A DNA stretch of 64,000 nucleotides from Methylotenera sp. (lineage in GTDB: Bacteria > Pseudomonadota > Gammaproteobacteria > Burkholderiales > Methylophilaceae): assembly GCA_017880905.1 (NCBI GenBank), contig JADGRO010000035.1, forward strand, positions 1-64,000, read 5' to 3'. Below, piece after piece: positions 55,684 through 64,000 of the stretch (position 1 is the stretch's first letter; each line of letters begins with the position of its first letter). The notes under the pieces are model-generated. The model made no database searches. It was not told the origin of the DNA and saw only the letters and a list, made by a program, of their open reading frames with translations. A program made the translations under genes and the position numbers.

Positions 55684-56081
55684 TCAGACGCTATTTTGCC
55701 ACGAAGTTGTTTGATTTGGCCTCTTTGAACTTTACTTTCTAATCGTCTTTGCTTCGACCCATAACTAGGCCGTGTGACGTAGCGCGTTGGTTTTACTTGG
55801 TTTGCGGCGTTTACAATCCCATGCAGCCGCTTAATTGCATCTTTTTTATTCGCCTCTTGCGTGCGGTATTGCTGCGCCTTCAACACCAACACACCTTCAT
55901 CGGTAATGCGATTATCCTTACTATTAAGCAAGCGCGCTTTCAACCAGTCGCTTAAGCTAGAGGCGTTAATATCAAAGCGCAAATGAATCGCGCTAGAAAC
56001 CTTATTCACGTTCTGCCCACCTGCCCCCTGCGCGCGGATAGCGGTAAGTTCGTATTCGTTTTCGGGAATGATGATTTGCAT
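55680..56081 (-). CDS. arfB: alternative ribosome-rescue factor ArfB
   Basis: Start set at ATG 56081 (MQIIIPENEYELTAIRAQG), the family N-terminus. 133 aa. The GGQ motif sits in GAGGQNVNKV near residue 22, and the C-terminus is basic (RPSYGSKQRRLESKVQRG...), the tail that binds the empty mRNA channel. Releases peptides from stalled ribosomes. Confidence 0.93.
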   Translation of the reverse strand: MQIIIPENEYELTAIRAQGAGGQNVNKVSSAIHLRFDINASSLSDWLKARLLNSKDNRITDEGVLVLKAQQYRTQEANKKDAIKRLHGIVNAANQVKPTRYVTRPSYGSKQRRLESKVQRGQIKQLRGKIASE

Positions 56082-56275
56082 TTCTGGCACTATACAATAA
56101 AAGCGTATTTTTCCAGCAAATACACTTTCGTTTGGCACTCTTTCACATGCTAGTTATGCACGAGTAATTAAGAACTTTGTAGGATATTTAGCATCGAACC
56201 TGTCATAGTGTCACAGTTAGCGAGCATCTTTAAAAGATGTTCATATCCAACAAAAACCCGAAAGGATGGAACGCC

Positions 56276-56818
56276 ATGGCAAAGTTAACGATTGACAAGG
56301 TGCTTGTGGGTGAGGCTTTAGTAGGTGAAGGCAATGAAATCGCCCATGTTGACCTGATTATTGGTCCACGTGGTAGCGGCGCAGAAACTGCCTTCTGCAT
56401 TGCCCTGACCAATCAGAAGCGAGGCGACAATGCATTGCTTTCAGTTGTGGCCCCTAACCTCATGACCAAGCCGCCTACAGTGATGTTTAATAAGGTAGAT
56501 ATAAAGAGCGCAAAACAGGCCGTGCAGATGTTTGGGCCAGCGCAATGCGGAGTTGCTGCAGCGGTTGCAGATAGCGTCAGAGAAGGGATTATTCCGATTA
56601 AGGAAGCGAATGACCTGTTTATTTGCGTAGGTGTATTCATTCACTGGGATGCCGAAGACAACACTAAAATTCAGGATTGGAATTATGAAGCCACCAAGTT
56701 GGCACTTAAGCGAGCGATTTTAGGCCTGCCCCTCCCTACTGAAGTTATAGCACAAGAGCGGACGGCTCATCATCCTTTAGCTGCGCATGATTATAAAAAA
56801 GGTGGGTTCTCGTCTTAG
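56276..56818 (+). CDS. fae: formaldehyde-activating enzyme (Fae)
   Basis: Start set at ATG 56276 ([17 protein letters not shown]), after AAAGGATGG; the track start at 56237 has no family support. 180 aa. Fae condenses formaldehyde with tetrahydromethanopterin, the entry to C1 oxidation in methylotrophs. Seen: [17 protein letters not shown] with the catalytic His at residue 24, [33 protein letters not shown] and [14 protein letters not shown] Cys occupies the GPAQCGVA position where I recall His in the Methylorubrum enzyme. Monocistronic; a GAGCATCTTT dyad precedes it and a TTGGAG/CTCCAA dyad follows. Confidence 0.9.
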   Translation: MAKLTIDKVLVGEALVGEGNEIAHVDLIIGPRGSGAETAFCIALTNQKRGDNALLSVVAPNLMTKPPTVMFNKVDIKSAKQAVQMFGPAQCGVAAAVADSVREGIIPIKEANDLFICVGVFIHWDAEDNTKIQDWNYEATKLALKRAILGLPLPTEVIAQERTAHHPLAAHDYKKGGFSS

Positions 56819-56853
56819 GGGTATACATTTGTCCAAACCATTGGAGTCCCATA

Positions 56854-58788
56854 TTATCGGGCTCCAAAAAAAACTTCCACATCCGCCAACTCTTTGGTGC
56901 GCCTAAACGGCGGCAGGCTTTGCCAAATGCGCTTGCCATAAGGCTTTGTAATTAAACGCGGATCGCAAATCACTAGCACGCCTCTATCCGTTTCATCGCG
57001 TATCAATCTACCTGCGCCTTGTTTTAGCGTAATCACTGAATATGGTAATTGATATTCCATAAACGCGTTTTTACCCTCGGCATTCATTTTATCAATACGC
57101 GCAGAGAGCACCGGGTCATCGGGCGGGGCGAATGGCAGTTTATCTATAATAACCACTGACAATGCCTCGCCACGCACATCGACACCTTCCCAAAAGCTTT
57201 GTGAGCCAACTAACACTGCATTGCCATGCGCGCGAAATCGCTCTAGCAGCTCGGTACGCGTACTTTCGCCTTGCAATAAAAGCGGGTACTCAATGCCGTT
57301 GGTGGCAAATGCTTCTTTAAGCAGCGCGTGAATTTCTCGCATGGCTTTAAGTGATGTACACAGCACAAACGCACGGCCACGGCTGGCTTGGATGACTGAC
57401 AGGCTGACAGCGGCCACGGCGGCGGTATAGGTGGATGAGTTAGGGTCAGGCATATCGGCAGGCGCATACAACAGTGCTTGATTGCCGTAATCGAACGGAC
57501 TTTCCCAAAAACCTGTTGTCGCGGAATCCAGCCCCATTTGGGATATATAGTGGCTAAAATCACTTTTTACCGCCAAAGTGGCGCTGGTGAAAATCCATGC
57601 GCGCGGCTGAGCATTAAGTTGCTTACCAAAACTATCGGCCACGCTCAGTGGCGTGGCGTGTAACTGTACCGATTGCGTAAACACCTCTACCCAGCGCACT
57701 AAATTAGCATTCCCCGCTTTAATCCAGCTATTCAGTTGCTCGCTCAAGGCCTCGGCCCGTTGCCAGCATTTTTCCAACATGGGGTCACGCGCAGCTTGGC
57801 TTTCCAGCACCGTTGTAAGCTCGCTCAACTTATCTTGCATGTCGCTAAACGCAGCTTCAAACCCTTTTAACACCAATGCTTTTTGCACAGGCAGCCGCGA
57901 GCCTTCGTAAGCAAAAATCAGCCTAAAATCTTTGCAGGTTTTTTCTAATGCAGGAATCGCTTTGCCAAGTTCGATGCAATCTTTGGCTAAACTCAAATGC
58001 GCAATAGTACTGTCGCGCGCCAGCTCTATTAACTGGCTGGTAGAAATATCCTCACCAAAAAACAAACCCGCCACTTCGGGTAGTTGATGCGCTTCATCAA
58101 AAATCACCGTATTGGCGCTTGGCAATAACTCTGCCACGCCTTCATCGCGTAGCATCACATCGGCAAAAAATAAATGATGATTCACTACCACTACATCGGC
58201 TGCCAGCGCCTTTTTACGAGCCTCCATCACAAAACAATCTTTATAAAAATTGCAATCTTGGCCTAAGCAATTGTCGCGTGTGGAAGTCACATTGAGCCAA
58301 ATGGTGGCATTCTCGGGCACTGCGGTTAATTCACTTTTATCGCCGGTTTTACTGTTTTCTGCAAAGTTTTTTATTAAGTGCACATATTTAGCATCTTCAC
58401 GCGAGGCAAAGCGACCACTTTGGGCGGCAGCTTTTAAATGATAGTAGCACACATAATTGGCGCGACCTTTGAGCATAGCCACTGTCACCGGCACTTTTAA
58501 GGCATCACGCACATTGGGTAAATCACGATTAAAAAGCTGATCCTGTAAGTTTTTAGTGCCTGTAGAAATAATCACTTTACCGCCAGAAAGTAGCGCAGGC
58601 ACTAGGTAGGCAAAGGTTTTTCCGGTTCCGGTACCCGCCTCTGCCACTAACTGTTTGTTATCTTTGATTGCAGACTCTATCGCCAAAGCCATTTCAAGCT
58701 GTTGTGTGCGCTCCGAAAAGCCTTCAATCGCCTCGGCCAGTGCACCGTTTGCCTTAAAAATTTGCACTAATTGGGAGGTTTCTGACAT
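56854..58788 (-). CDS. ATP-dependent DNA helicase, DinG/YoaA-like
   Basis: Start set at ATG 58788 (MSETSQLVQIFK); the track start at 58833 adds 15 residues without support. 644 aa superfamily 2 XPD-type helicase. Walker A AEAGTGTGKT (about 49), DEAH box VIFDEAHQLPEV, late GSQSFWEGVDVRG and LKQGAGRLIRDETDRG. Four Cys for an Fe-S cluster are likely (CYY, CLGQDCNFYKDC). YoaA-like proteins help to repair stalled replication forks. The gene tail overlaps the hairpin after fae. Confidence 0.87.
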   Translation of the reverse strand: MSETSQLVQIFKANGALAEAIEGFSERTQQLEMALAIESAIKDNKQLVAEAGTGTGKTFAYLVPALLSGGKVIISTGTKNLQDQLFNRDLPNVRDALKVPVTVAMLKGRANYVCYYHLKAAAQSGRFASREDAKYVHLIKNFAENSKTGDKSELTAVPENATIWLNVTSTRDNCLGQDCNFYKDCFVMEARKKALAADVVVVNHHLFFADVMLRDEGVAELLPSANTVIFDEAHQLPEVAGLFFGEDISTSQLIELARDSTIAHLSLAKDCIELGKAIPALEKTCKDFRLIFAYEGSRLPVQKALVLKGFEAAFSDMQDKLSELTTVLESQAARDPMLEKCWQRAEALSEQLNSWIKAGNANLVRWVEVFTQSVQLHATPLSVADSFGKQLNAQPRAWIFTSATLAVKSDFSHYISQMGLDSATTGFWESPFDYGNQALLYAPADMPDPNSSTYTAAVAAVSLSVIQASRGRAFVLCTSLKAMREIHALLKEAFATNGIEYPLLLQGESTRTELLERFRAHGNAVLVGSQSFWEGVDVRGEALSVVIIDKLPFAPPDDPVLSARIDKMNAEGKNAFMEYQLPYSVITLKQGAGRLIRDETDRGVLVICDPRLITKPYGKRIWQSLPPFRRTKELADVEVFFGAR

Positions 58789-58932
58789 GACTGAAATTAT
58801 CCCACGAATACTGTTCACGATTCTGGAACACACATAAAAAGTATTGCGTTAGGCTGTATATCTTGTTAGCCTAGCATTGCAGTTAAGTTGGTAGTAGTTG
58901 TTTTAACTCTGTCATTACTTACGGGAGGATGT

Positions 58933-59226
58933 ATGGATTTAGCAATGATTATTCAATTAATAAGTGGCGCAGTGGGTGGCAACGTGGTCGGTAATTTGAT
59001 GAAAGATTTAAGTTTAGGCACACTAGGCAACTCCATAGTAGGTTTACTTGGCGGGGGCTTGGGCGGTCAATTGCTTGGCATGCTAGGTGTGGGGGGGGCG
59101 GCGGCGGCAGCTGGTGGTGGCATGGAAATTAGCTCAATTGTTACCTCATTAGTCGGTGGTGGTGTGGGCGGTGGCGTGTTATTAGCTATTGTCGGCATGA
59201 TTAAGAACGCATTGGCAAAACAATAA
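58933..59226 (+). CDS. glycine-rich small membrane protein
   Basis: Start set at ATG 58933 with GGGAGG at 5 nt. 97 aa of unusual composition: GAVGGNVVGNLMKDLSLGTL, GLLGGGLGGQLLGMLG, GGAAAAAGGG, then GGGVGGGVLLAIVGMI, i.e. Gly-zipper helices with a charged end. The same arrangement occurs in small proteins of soil bacteria; function unknown. Probably forms oligomers in the membrane. Followed by a hairpin and the NlpC gene. Confidence 0.65.
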   Translation: MDLAMIIQLISGAVGGNVVGNLMKDLSLGTLGNSIVGLLGGGLGGQLLGMLGVGGAAAAAGGGMEISSIVTSLVGGGVGGGVLLAIVGMIKNALAKQ

Positions 59227-59240
59227 TCAATTCAGTCGAA

Positions 59241-59271
59241 CCCACCCTAAGCAAATTAGGGTGGGATTTCT
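59241..59271 (+). terminator. terminator-like hairpin
   Basis: CCCACCCTAA (59241-59250) pairs with TTAGGGTGGG (59256-59265) around GCAAA, followed by ATTTCT. Strong 10-bp stem but a poor U-run; it lies just before the NlpC start codon. Confidence 0.6.
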
Positions 59272-59284
59272 AGCTTTAACTCTC

Positions 59285-59839
59285 ATGAAATATTCCTTAT
59301 TATTTTTACTGTTTAGTTTAGGTTTTGGCACACCTGCAATAGCCGAAGAAACATCTTCAGAAAACGTGGCAGGCATCACGCTTTATAACGTAGATGAGCC
59401 CAGCGACCAAGTACAGCCTAGTAGCTGGCAAGCAAAAACACAAGAAATAATCTTTAACGCACTTAGCTTAACCGGGATTAAATACAAGTACGGCGGCAAC
59501 TCTCCCGCCACTGGCTTCGATTGTAGCGGATTTGTGCGCTACGTTTTCCTTAATGCGGCTCATTTAAGCCTGCCGCCCACCGCGCGCGCCATTAGCCAAA
59601 TCGGCCAAGCAGTGAATAAAAATGAGTTGCAGCCTGGTGATTTGGTTTTTTTTAATACCTTAAAATCGGCTTTTTCGCACGTCGGCATTTACATTGGCGA
59701 CAATAAATTTATCCATGCACCCAGCGCCGGCAAAGTAGTACGCGTTGAAAACATGCAGGATAGCTATTGGGTTAGACGCTTTAGTGGTGGGCAAAGGCTG
59801 GATAAAGAAGCCGAAAAATCCGCAGCAAATTCGCTTTAA
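59285..59839 (+). CDS. NlpC/P60 family peptidoglycan endopeptidase
   Basis: Start set at ATG 59285, giving a signal peptide (MKYSLLFLLFSLGFGTPAIA); the track start lies inside the terminator-like hairpin. 184 aa. Catalytic Cys in GFDCSGFVRYVF (about 78) and His in SHVGIYIGDNKFIHAPS (about 131). Cleaves stem peptides of peptidoglycan in the periplasm. Convergent with the SelT/W/H-like gene. Confidence 0.92.
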   Translation: MKYSLLFLLFSLGFGTPAIAEETSSENVAGITLYNVDEPSDQVQPSSWQAKTQEIIFNALSLTGIKYKYGGNSPATGFDCSGFVRYVFLNAAHLSLPPTARAISQIGQAVNKNELQPGDLVFFNTLKSAFSHVGIYIGDNKFIHAPSAGKVVRVENMQDSYWVRRFSGGQRLDKEAEKSAANSL

Positions 59840-59842
59840 ATA

Positions 59843-60118
59843 TCACTTGTCGCTGTGTCCTAAATCGCGCTCTGGTGCAATGATGTCACGGATTAGTTGC
59901 TTTAGCTCTTTCGATTCAGGAAAACGTCCCGCAATTTTGCGAGAGAATATGACAGCACCATTGAGCCGAACCTCAAATACGCCGCCAGTGCCAGGCAATA
60001 AGCTTACTGCTTTTAATTCCGCCTCAAACGTTGTGAGTAGCTCCTGCGCCAACCATGCGGCGCGTAACAGCCATCTACATTGTGTGCAATATTCAATCTC
60101 AACTTGATGCTTACTCAT
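59843..60118 (-). CDS. SelT/SelW/SelH (Rdx) family protein
   Basis: 91 aa. Thioredoxin-like fold with the redox motif CTQC at residues 11-14 (YCTQCRWLLRAAWLAQELL) and GTGGVFEVRLNGAVIFSRK. Bacterial members have Cys-Cys where animal proteins have selenocysteine; they are thought to be thiol oxidoreductases. Single gene converging on the NlpC gene. Confidence 0.9.
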   Translation of the reverse strand: MSKHQVEIEYCTQCRWLLRAAWLAQELLTTFEAELKAVSLLPGTGGVFEVRLNGAVIFSRKIAGRFPESKELKQLIRDIIAPERDLGHSDK

Positions 60119-60292
60119 GACCTACCTAATCTTTGGCTTCAAAATTTTTACTTTGTGCACTATTAAAATGACTTGAAATAGCGCAAAATGAACCTATTAT
60201 CCTATTGTAAGCTCATAGTTATGTGTTACGAAAGTTAAAGTGCGTAGCACCTTCGAGCGTTGCAATTAATTATTTTAATGAAAAGGGTGTAC

Positions 60293-61732
60293 ATGCGGTC
60301 TTCTTTTGAAAAATTTGGTTTGATTGGCTCCGGTGTTTTAATTGGCGTATTGATTAGCCTTAACTTTTCGGCATTGGCCGATAAAGTCGCCGAGCCACAA
60401 TTACCCATCGATGATTTACGCGTGTTTGCTGAAGTTTTTGGCAAAGTTAAAAGCGATTATGTAGAGCCGGTTGAAGATAAAAAACTTATCAATGAAGCGC
60501 TCACTGGCATGCTAGCTGGTTTAGACCCGCATTCTACTTACATGGATTCCGATGCCTACAAAGATTTACAAGCTGGCACTCAGGGCGAATTTGGCGGTTT
60601 GGGCATTGAAGTTGCGATGGAAGATGGCTTAGTGAAAGTTGTCACGCCGATTGAAGATAGCCCTGCTTACAAAGCTGGTCTTAAAACTGGCGATTTGATT
60701 ATGAAGCTGGACGACACACAAGTGCGTGGCCTAAGCCTGAATGATGCCGTGAAAAAAATGCGCGGCAAGCCAGATACCAAAATTTTACTCACCGTGTTGC
60801 GCAAAGGCGAAGCTAAACCGCTTACTTTTAGTTTAACGCGCGCTATTATTAAAACGCAAAGCGTAAAAAACAAATACATTGAACCCGGCTTCGGCTATGT
60901 GCGCATTACCCAGTTCCAGGAACATACTGGCGAAGACCTTGCCAAAGCGCTTAAAACTTTGCACGACCAAAATAAGGGCCCATTCAAGGGCTTGGTATTA
61001 GATTTACGTAATAACCCAGGTGGCTTGTTGGATTCTGCTGTTGGTGTTTCTGCTGCCTTTCTGCCTAAAGATGATTTAGTGGTTTATACCGAAGGTCGCG
61101 TTGCAGATTCCAAAATGCGTCTGAGCGCTACACCTTTTGATTACGCGCGTCGCGGCAAAGGCGATTATCTGAAAGATGTGCCTGCTGATTACAAAAAAAC
61201 GCCTATGGTTGTATTGATAAATGCAGGCTCTGCTTCGGCTTCTGAAATTGTGGCTGGCGCTTTGCAAGACCATAAACGCGCAACGATATTGGGCATCCAA
61301 AGTTTTGGTAAGGGCTCGGTACAAACCATTTTGCCAATGAATAATGGTAGCGCGATTAAACTCACCACTGCGCGCTACTTCACCCCAAACGGCCGCTCCA
61401 TTCAAGCCAAAGGCATTGTGCCAGATATCCTTGTGGATGACGGTTTTGACCAATCTAATAATCTGCACGAGGCTGATTTAGCCAAGCATTTATCAAACCC
61501 AAAAGACGCAGATGCTAATAAACCAGCTGAAACAAAAGATGCAGATAAAGAAGCTACAGCTAAAGACAAATTGAATGAGAAAAAATTTGCTGAGCAACAA
61601 GGCCCAATTGAACCAGCCAGCAAAGATGATATGCAATTTGTGCAAGCGATGAATGTGCTTAAAGGCTTACCTGTGCAAAAAACGCCAGATGCAAAGCCAG
61701 CTGAAACAAAACCTGCTGACAACAAAAAATAA
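60293..61732 (+). CDS. ctpA: C-terminal processing peptidase (S41)
   Basis: Start set at ATG 60293, AAAGGG at 6 nt; the track start adds eleven residues. 479 aa. Signal/anchor helix, PDZ domain (about 85-175, FGGLGIEVAMEDGLVKVV), S41 core with catalytic Ser in NAGSASASEIVAGAL and Lys in IQSFGKGSVQTI. A charged Asp/Lys/Ala-rich tail follows residue 410 and may serve as a linker. Degrades or trims periplasmic proteins. Ends at an intrinsic terminator. Confidence 0.93.
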   Translation: MRSSFEKFGLIGSGVLIGVLISLNFSALADKVAEPQLPIDDLRVFAEVFGKVKSDYVEPVEDKKLINEALTGMLAGLDPHSTYMDSDAYKDLQAGTQGEFGGLGIEVAMEDGLVKVVTPIEDSPAYKAGLKTGDLIMKLDDTQVRGLSLNDAVKKMRGKPDTKILLTVLRKGEAKPLTFSLTRAIIKTQSVKNKYIEPGFGYVRITQFQEHTGEDLAKALKTLHDQNKGPFKGLVLDLRNNPGGLLDSAVGVSAAFLPKDDLVVYTEGRVADSKMRLSATPFDYARRGKGDYLKDVPADYKKTPMVVLINAGSASASEIVAGALQDHKRATILGIQSFGKGSVQTILPMNNGSAIKLTTARYFTPNGRSIQAKGIVPDILVDDGFDQSNNLHEADLAKHLSNPKDADANKPAETKDADKEATAKDKLNEKKFAEQQGPIEPASKDDMQFVQAMNVLKGLPVQKTPDAKPAETKPADNKK

Positions 61733-61751
61733 TTAATTCCCCATGACAACG

Positions 61752-61786
61752 GCTCTGCTTATGGAAATTAAGCAGGGCTTTGTTTT
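61752..61786 (+). terminator. intrinsic terminator of ctpA
   Basis: GCTCTGCTTA (61752-61761) pairs with TAAGCAGGGC (61769-61778, one wobble) and is followed by TTTGTTTT. Confidence 0.82.
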
Positions 61787-61837
61787 ATCATATACTCAAA
61801 TTGCAAATCATCCTCGATTTAGATTAAACTCAACGCT

Positions 61838-62461
61838 ATGCTTTCGGATAAATTAATCATTGCTTTTAACAAGGGTTTACGCACTATATTTGCAGCCAGC
61901 ACCGCTGCGAGACCGCGCCCAGACGCACATTTAGAGGAGCCAACACTTGATGATGCTAGCAAGCAACATGCCGCCGCGCTAATGCGCATTAATCATGTGG
62001 GCGAGGTGTGTGCGCAAGCCTTGTACAGCGGGCAAGCGCTTACATCCAAAAATCAGCAAATTGTAAATGCACTTGAACATGCAGCCAACGAGGAAACGGA
62101 TCATCTCGCCTGGTGCGAAGCACGTATTAACGAGCTTGGCGGGCGTAAAAGCTTGCTTAACCCGCTTTGGTATGCGAGCAGTTTTACGCTAGGCGCAATC
62201 GCTGGCGCGCTGAGCGACAAATGGAATTTAGGTTTTTTGGAGGAGACCGAACAACAAGTATCGGCGCATTTACAAAATCATTTGAATCAACTGGATAAAA
62301 CCGACATTAAAACGCGTACAATTGTGAACCAGATGCAGCAAGAAGAGATGGCTCACGCAGATAGCGCCAAGCAGCTTGGTGCAAGTGAATTGCCTGCACC
62401 AATTAAGGTTGCGATGACTTTCGCATCTAAAATCATGACGAAAACTGCCTATTATATTTAA
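61838..62461 (+). CDS. coq7: demethoxyubiquinone hydroxylase Coq7
   Basis: 207 aa. Di-iron ligands in MRINHVGEVCAQALYSG, EHAANEETDHLAWCE and the late QEEMAHADSAKQLG. Catalyses the last hydroxylation in ubiquinone synthesis. Followed after 17 bp by a DUF2322 gene. Confidence 0.95.
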   Translation: MLSDKLIIAFNKGLRTIFAASTAARPRPDAHLEEPTLDDASKQHAAALMRINHVGEVCAQALYSGQALTSKNQQIVNALEHAANEETDHLAWCEARINELGGRKSLLNPLWYASSFTLGAIAGALSDKWNLGFLEETEQQVSAHLQNHLNQLDKTDIKTRTIVNQMQQEEMAHADSAKQLGASELPAPIKVAMTFASKIMTKTAYYI

Positions 62462-62478
62462 CTTAATTTAAGATAAAA

Positions 62479-62796
62479 ATGCAAAAATTTAGTGATGTTT
62501 TGTTAACTCTAGATGGTACCGATGAAGTACAGCGCATCGAGCTGTATCATGAAAATGGCGAACCTGCAGGCGTTATCGAAAATAAGCCTGGTAGCCAAGG
62601 CTCACTTAAGGTTTACAATCATCTCTACAAAATGTATGGTGCAATTACCCTAGATGCGGCTGTAGAAGGCTTGGCGCTTTACGCCGAACACACGGAAGAT
62701 GCCGAAAACTGCCCAGGCAAACACCCGAATGTGGATAGATTAATCAGCGTGTTAGAAAACGAAGAGCCACTTAAGGTAAAAATAATTAACCATTAA
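62479..62796 (+). CDS. DUF2322 family protein
   Basis: 105 aa, soluble. RIELYHENGEPAGVIENKPGSQGSL and LYAEHTEDAENCPGKHPNVDRL match the DUF2322 pattern; function unknown. Likely co-transcribed with coq7. Its last 11 bp overlap the end of the convergent VOC gene. Confidence 0.82.
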   Translation: MQKFSDVLLTLDGTDEVQRIELYHENGEPAGVIENKPGSQGSLKVYNHLYKMYGAITLDAAVEGLALYAEHTEDAENCPGKHPNVDRLISVLENEEPLKVKIINH

Positions 62797-63202
62797 AGTT
62801 TTTAGAAATAGGCGGATGATAAATCAGCTCCAGCAAGTGCCCCACCGGGTCTAGGCAATAAAAACCGTGAGCACCGTCTCTATGTGTTTTAGGCGATTCA
62901 GTTATTTTTACCCCATTCTCAACAAAATACGCATACCAATTGTCCACATCCTGCGGTGTATTTAGCACAAAGCCAATATGATCTAAACGCTGTTGCGCTT
63001 GTGGCGCATAGTCTGCACGGTGTAATGCAAAAACGTCACCGCCATTGGTTAAATACACATTATCCGCATCGGGCTGCCATTCAATCTTCATGCCCATGAT
63101 GTTGGTGTAGAAATCAACCGCAGTTTCTAGCTCTTTTACAAACAAAGCCACGTGACGTATACCTAACATGCCGCTAGGTTTGATTGAATCAGCCTTATGC
63201 AT
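62786..63202 (-). CDS. VOC (glyoxalase/dioxygenase) family protein
   Basis: Start set at ATG 63202, AGGGCG at about 8 nt, overlapping the OsmC end by 8 bp; another ATG at 63169 is possible. 138 aa. Metal-site residues in GIRHVALFVKELETAVDF, LDHIGFVLNTPQDV and GHLLELIYHP. The vicinal-oxygen-chelate fold includes glyoxalases, extradiol dioxygenases and fosfomycin-resistance enzymes; which one applies is not clear. Confidence 0.82.
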   Translation of the reverse strand: MHKADSIKPSGMLGIRHVALFVKELETAVDFYTNIMGMKIEWQPDADNVYLTNGGDVFALHRADYAPQAQQRLDHIGFVLNTPQDVDNWYAYFVENGVKITESPKTHRDGAHGFYCLDPVGHLLELIYHPPISKNFNG

Positions 63203-63620
63203 TTTCGAACGCCCTAATCTCAAAATCATGCGTAATAGCTACGCATTTACTTAACATGATTGAGGCGGAACAATATTTCTCGGCTGATAATTTCACCGCG
63301 CGTTCTACTTGTGCTTCATTCAAATTATTACCCGTAATCACGAAATGTACATGAATTTTAGTAAACACTTTTGGCACTTCGTCCGCACGTGTCGCATCAA
63401 TTTCTGCCACACAATCCACAATCGGCTGACGAGATTTTTTGAGTATGGTTACCACGTCAAACGAAGTACAAGCCCCCATGCCGATTAGCAGCATTTCCAT
63501 CGGGCGCATGCCAATATTCCGACCACCGCTCTCAGGCGCACCGTCTAGCACTACAGCGTGACCAGTCTCTGATTCGCCGACAAAGCTCACTCCTTCAACC
63601 CATTTAACATGTACTTTCAT
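63195..63620 (-). CDS. OsmC-family peroxiredoxin (YhfA-like)
   Basis: 141 aa. Active-site Cys in IGMGACTSFDVV (about 53) and a second Cys in SAEKYCSASIML, as in OsmC/YhfA proteins that reduce organic peroxides. Its ATG shares one base with the FKBP stop (TAATG), so it is coupled to the FKBP gene. Confidence 0.9.
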   Translation of the reverse strand: MKVHVKWVEGVSFVGESETGHAVVLDGAPESGGRNIGMRPMEMLLIGMGACTSFDVVTILKKSRQPIVDCVAEIDATRADEVPKVFTKIHVHFVITGNNLNEAQVERAVKLSAEKYCSASIMLSKCVAITHDFEIRAFENA

Positions 63621-63979
63621 TACTTCACATCCAGCAATTCCACATCAAAAATCAGTGTCGCATTTGGCGGAATCACCCCGCCTGCACCGCGTACACCATA
63701 GCCCATTTCCGGTGGAATAATCAACGTGCGTTTGCCGCCAATTTTCATGCCCGCAAAGCCTTCATCCCAACCTTGAATCACTTGACCCGCGCCTAATGCA
63801 AAATCAAATGGCTGTTTTCTATCTAAGCTGCTATCGAATTTTTTACCTTTGTGGTCAGTCGCTTTTTCGTCATACAGCCAACCGGTGTAATGCACGGTGA
63901 CATTAAAGCCAGGCTCTGCCTCGCGGCCTGTACCTACTTGTGTGTCAATTTTTTTTAGTTCTAAGATGCTTGTGGTCAT
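63620..63979 (-). CDS. FKBP-type peptidyl-prolyl cis-trans isomerase
   Basis: 119 aa, single cytoplasmic domain, no signal peptide. FKBP active site motifs VTVHYTGWLYD, GQVIQGWDEGFAGMKIGGKR and PPNATLIFDVELLDVK. Complete; the promoter lies beyond the window edge. Head of a tight FKBP-OsmC-VOC run. Confidence 0.94.
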   Translation of the reverse strand: MTTSILELKKIDTQVGTGREAEPGFNVTVHYTGWLYDEKATDHKGKKFDSSLDRKQPFDFALGAGQVIQGWDEGFAGMKIGGKRTLIIPPEMGYGVRGAGGVIPPNATLIFDVELLDVK

Positions 63980-64000
63980 TGCAGATTTTTCCTGTGTTGA

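Overview
The window looks like a chromosomal core segment of an AT-leaning betaproteobacterium, most likely a methylotroph of the Methylophilaceae (Methylotenera/Methylophilus-like). The evidence is a gene for formaldehyde-activating enzyme (fae), an aa3-type cytochrome oxidase locus with the usual betaproteobacterial assembly genes (ctaG, surf1, ctaA, ctaB, DUF2244, DUF2909), the pssA-leuA neighbourhood, a DUF3683-type FAD/Fe-S oxidoreductase and coq7 next to a DUF2322 gene. No transposase, integrase, CRISPR array or rRNA was seen. Genes are densely packed on both strands, with many 1-8 bp overlaps.

Layout. 1-4.4 kb: a truncated Tyr/Pro-rich secreted protein, an LTXXQ-type periplasmic protein, a gene-poor stretch with a decayed ORF, a secreted PHB-depolymerase-like esterase, and an ArsR regulator with SRPBCC/AHSA1 genes behind a perfect 32-bp palindrome. 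4.4-13 kb: tRNA-Lys, a PAS-GGDEF-EAL c-di-GMP protein, ffh diverging from ypjD, then a leftward pssA - leader peptide - leuA - EamA - HAD series. The leader peptide (34 aa, 12 Leu) is absent from the ORF track and appears to be translated from a leaderless mRNA. 13-25 kb: tgt, an LpxO-like hydroxylase, yajC-secD-secF, a CorC-like protein, clpS-clpA, a GST, pyrD and a zinc-ribbon membrane protein. 25.1-26.1 kb: the most accessory-looking part, with dyad repeats, a promoter carrying a palindrome, and an orphan protein with a SeqA-N-like N-terminus.

26-36 kb: the 1294-aa FAD/Fe-S fusion; a TlpA-like thioredoxin with hemJ; an orphan membrane protein that resembles a TetR C-terminal domain fused to a transmembrane helix, next to a real TetR regulator; a PfkB-family kinase; a glycine-zipper lipoprotein; olsB-olsA for ornithine lipids; apaH. 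36-46 kb: respiratory block, comprising cytochrome c5, tRNA-Arg, ctaB, ctaA, a SCO-like protein, surf1, DUF2909 (opposite strand), ctaG, a 38-aa oxidase assembly peptide missing from the ORF track, DUF2244, coxC, coxA, coxB, then tRNA-Leu.

46-56 kb: queA, a secreted orphan, a DUF1097 membrane protein with an operator-like promoter, a lytic transglycosylase overlapping proS, and a LemA-TPM-TPM operon that ends in a secreted protein with a Cys-His-Asp pattern like transglutaminase-type peptidases. Next come the type-4 uracil-DNA glycosylase, rimI, tsaB and arfB. 56-64 kb: fae, a DinG/YoaA-like helicase, a glycine-rich membrane protein, NlpC/P60, a SelT/W/H-like protein, ctpA, coq7, DUF2322, then a tight leftward VOC-OsmC-FKBP group.

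Functionally the segment joins protein export and quality control (Ffh, SecDF-YajC, ClpAS, CtpA), terminal respiration with heme supply (HemJ, CtaA, CtaB), envelope lipid modification (PssA, OlsBA, LpxO-like), tRNA modification (Tgt, QueA, TsaB) and C1 metabolism (Fae).
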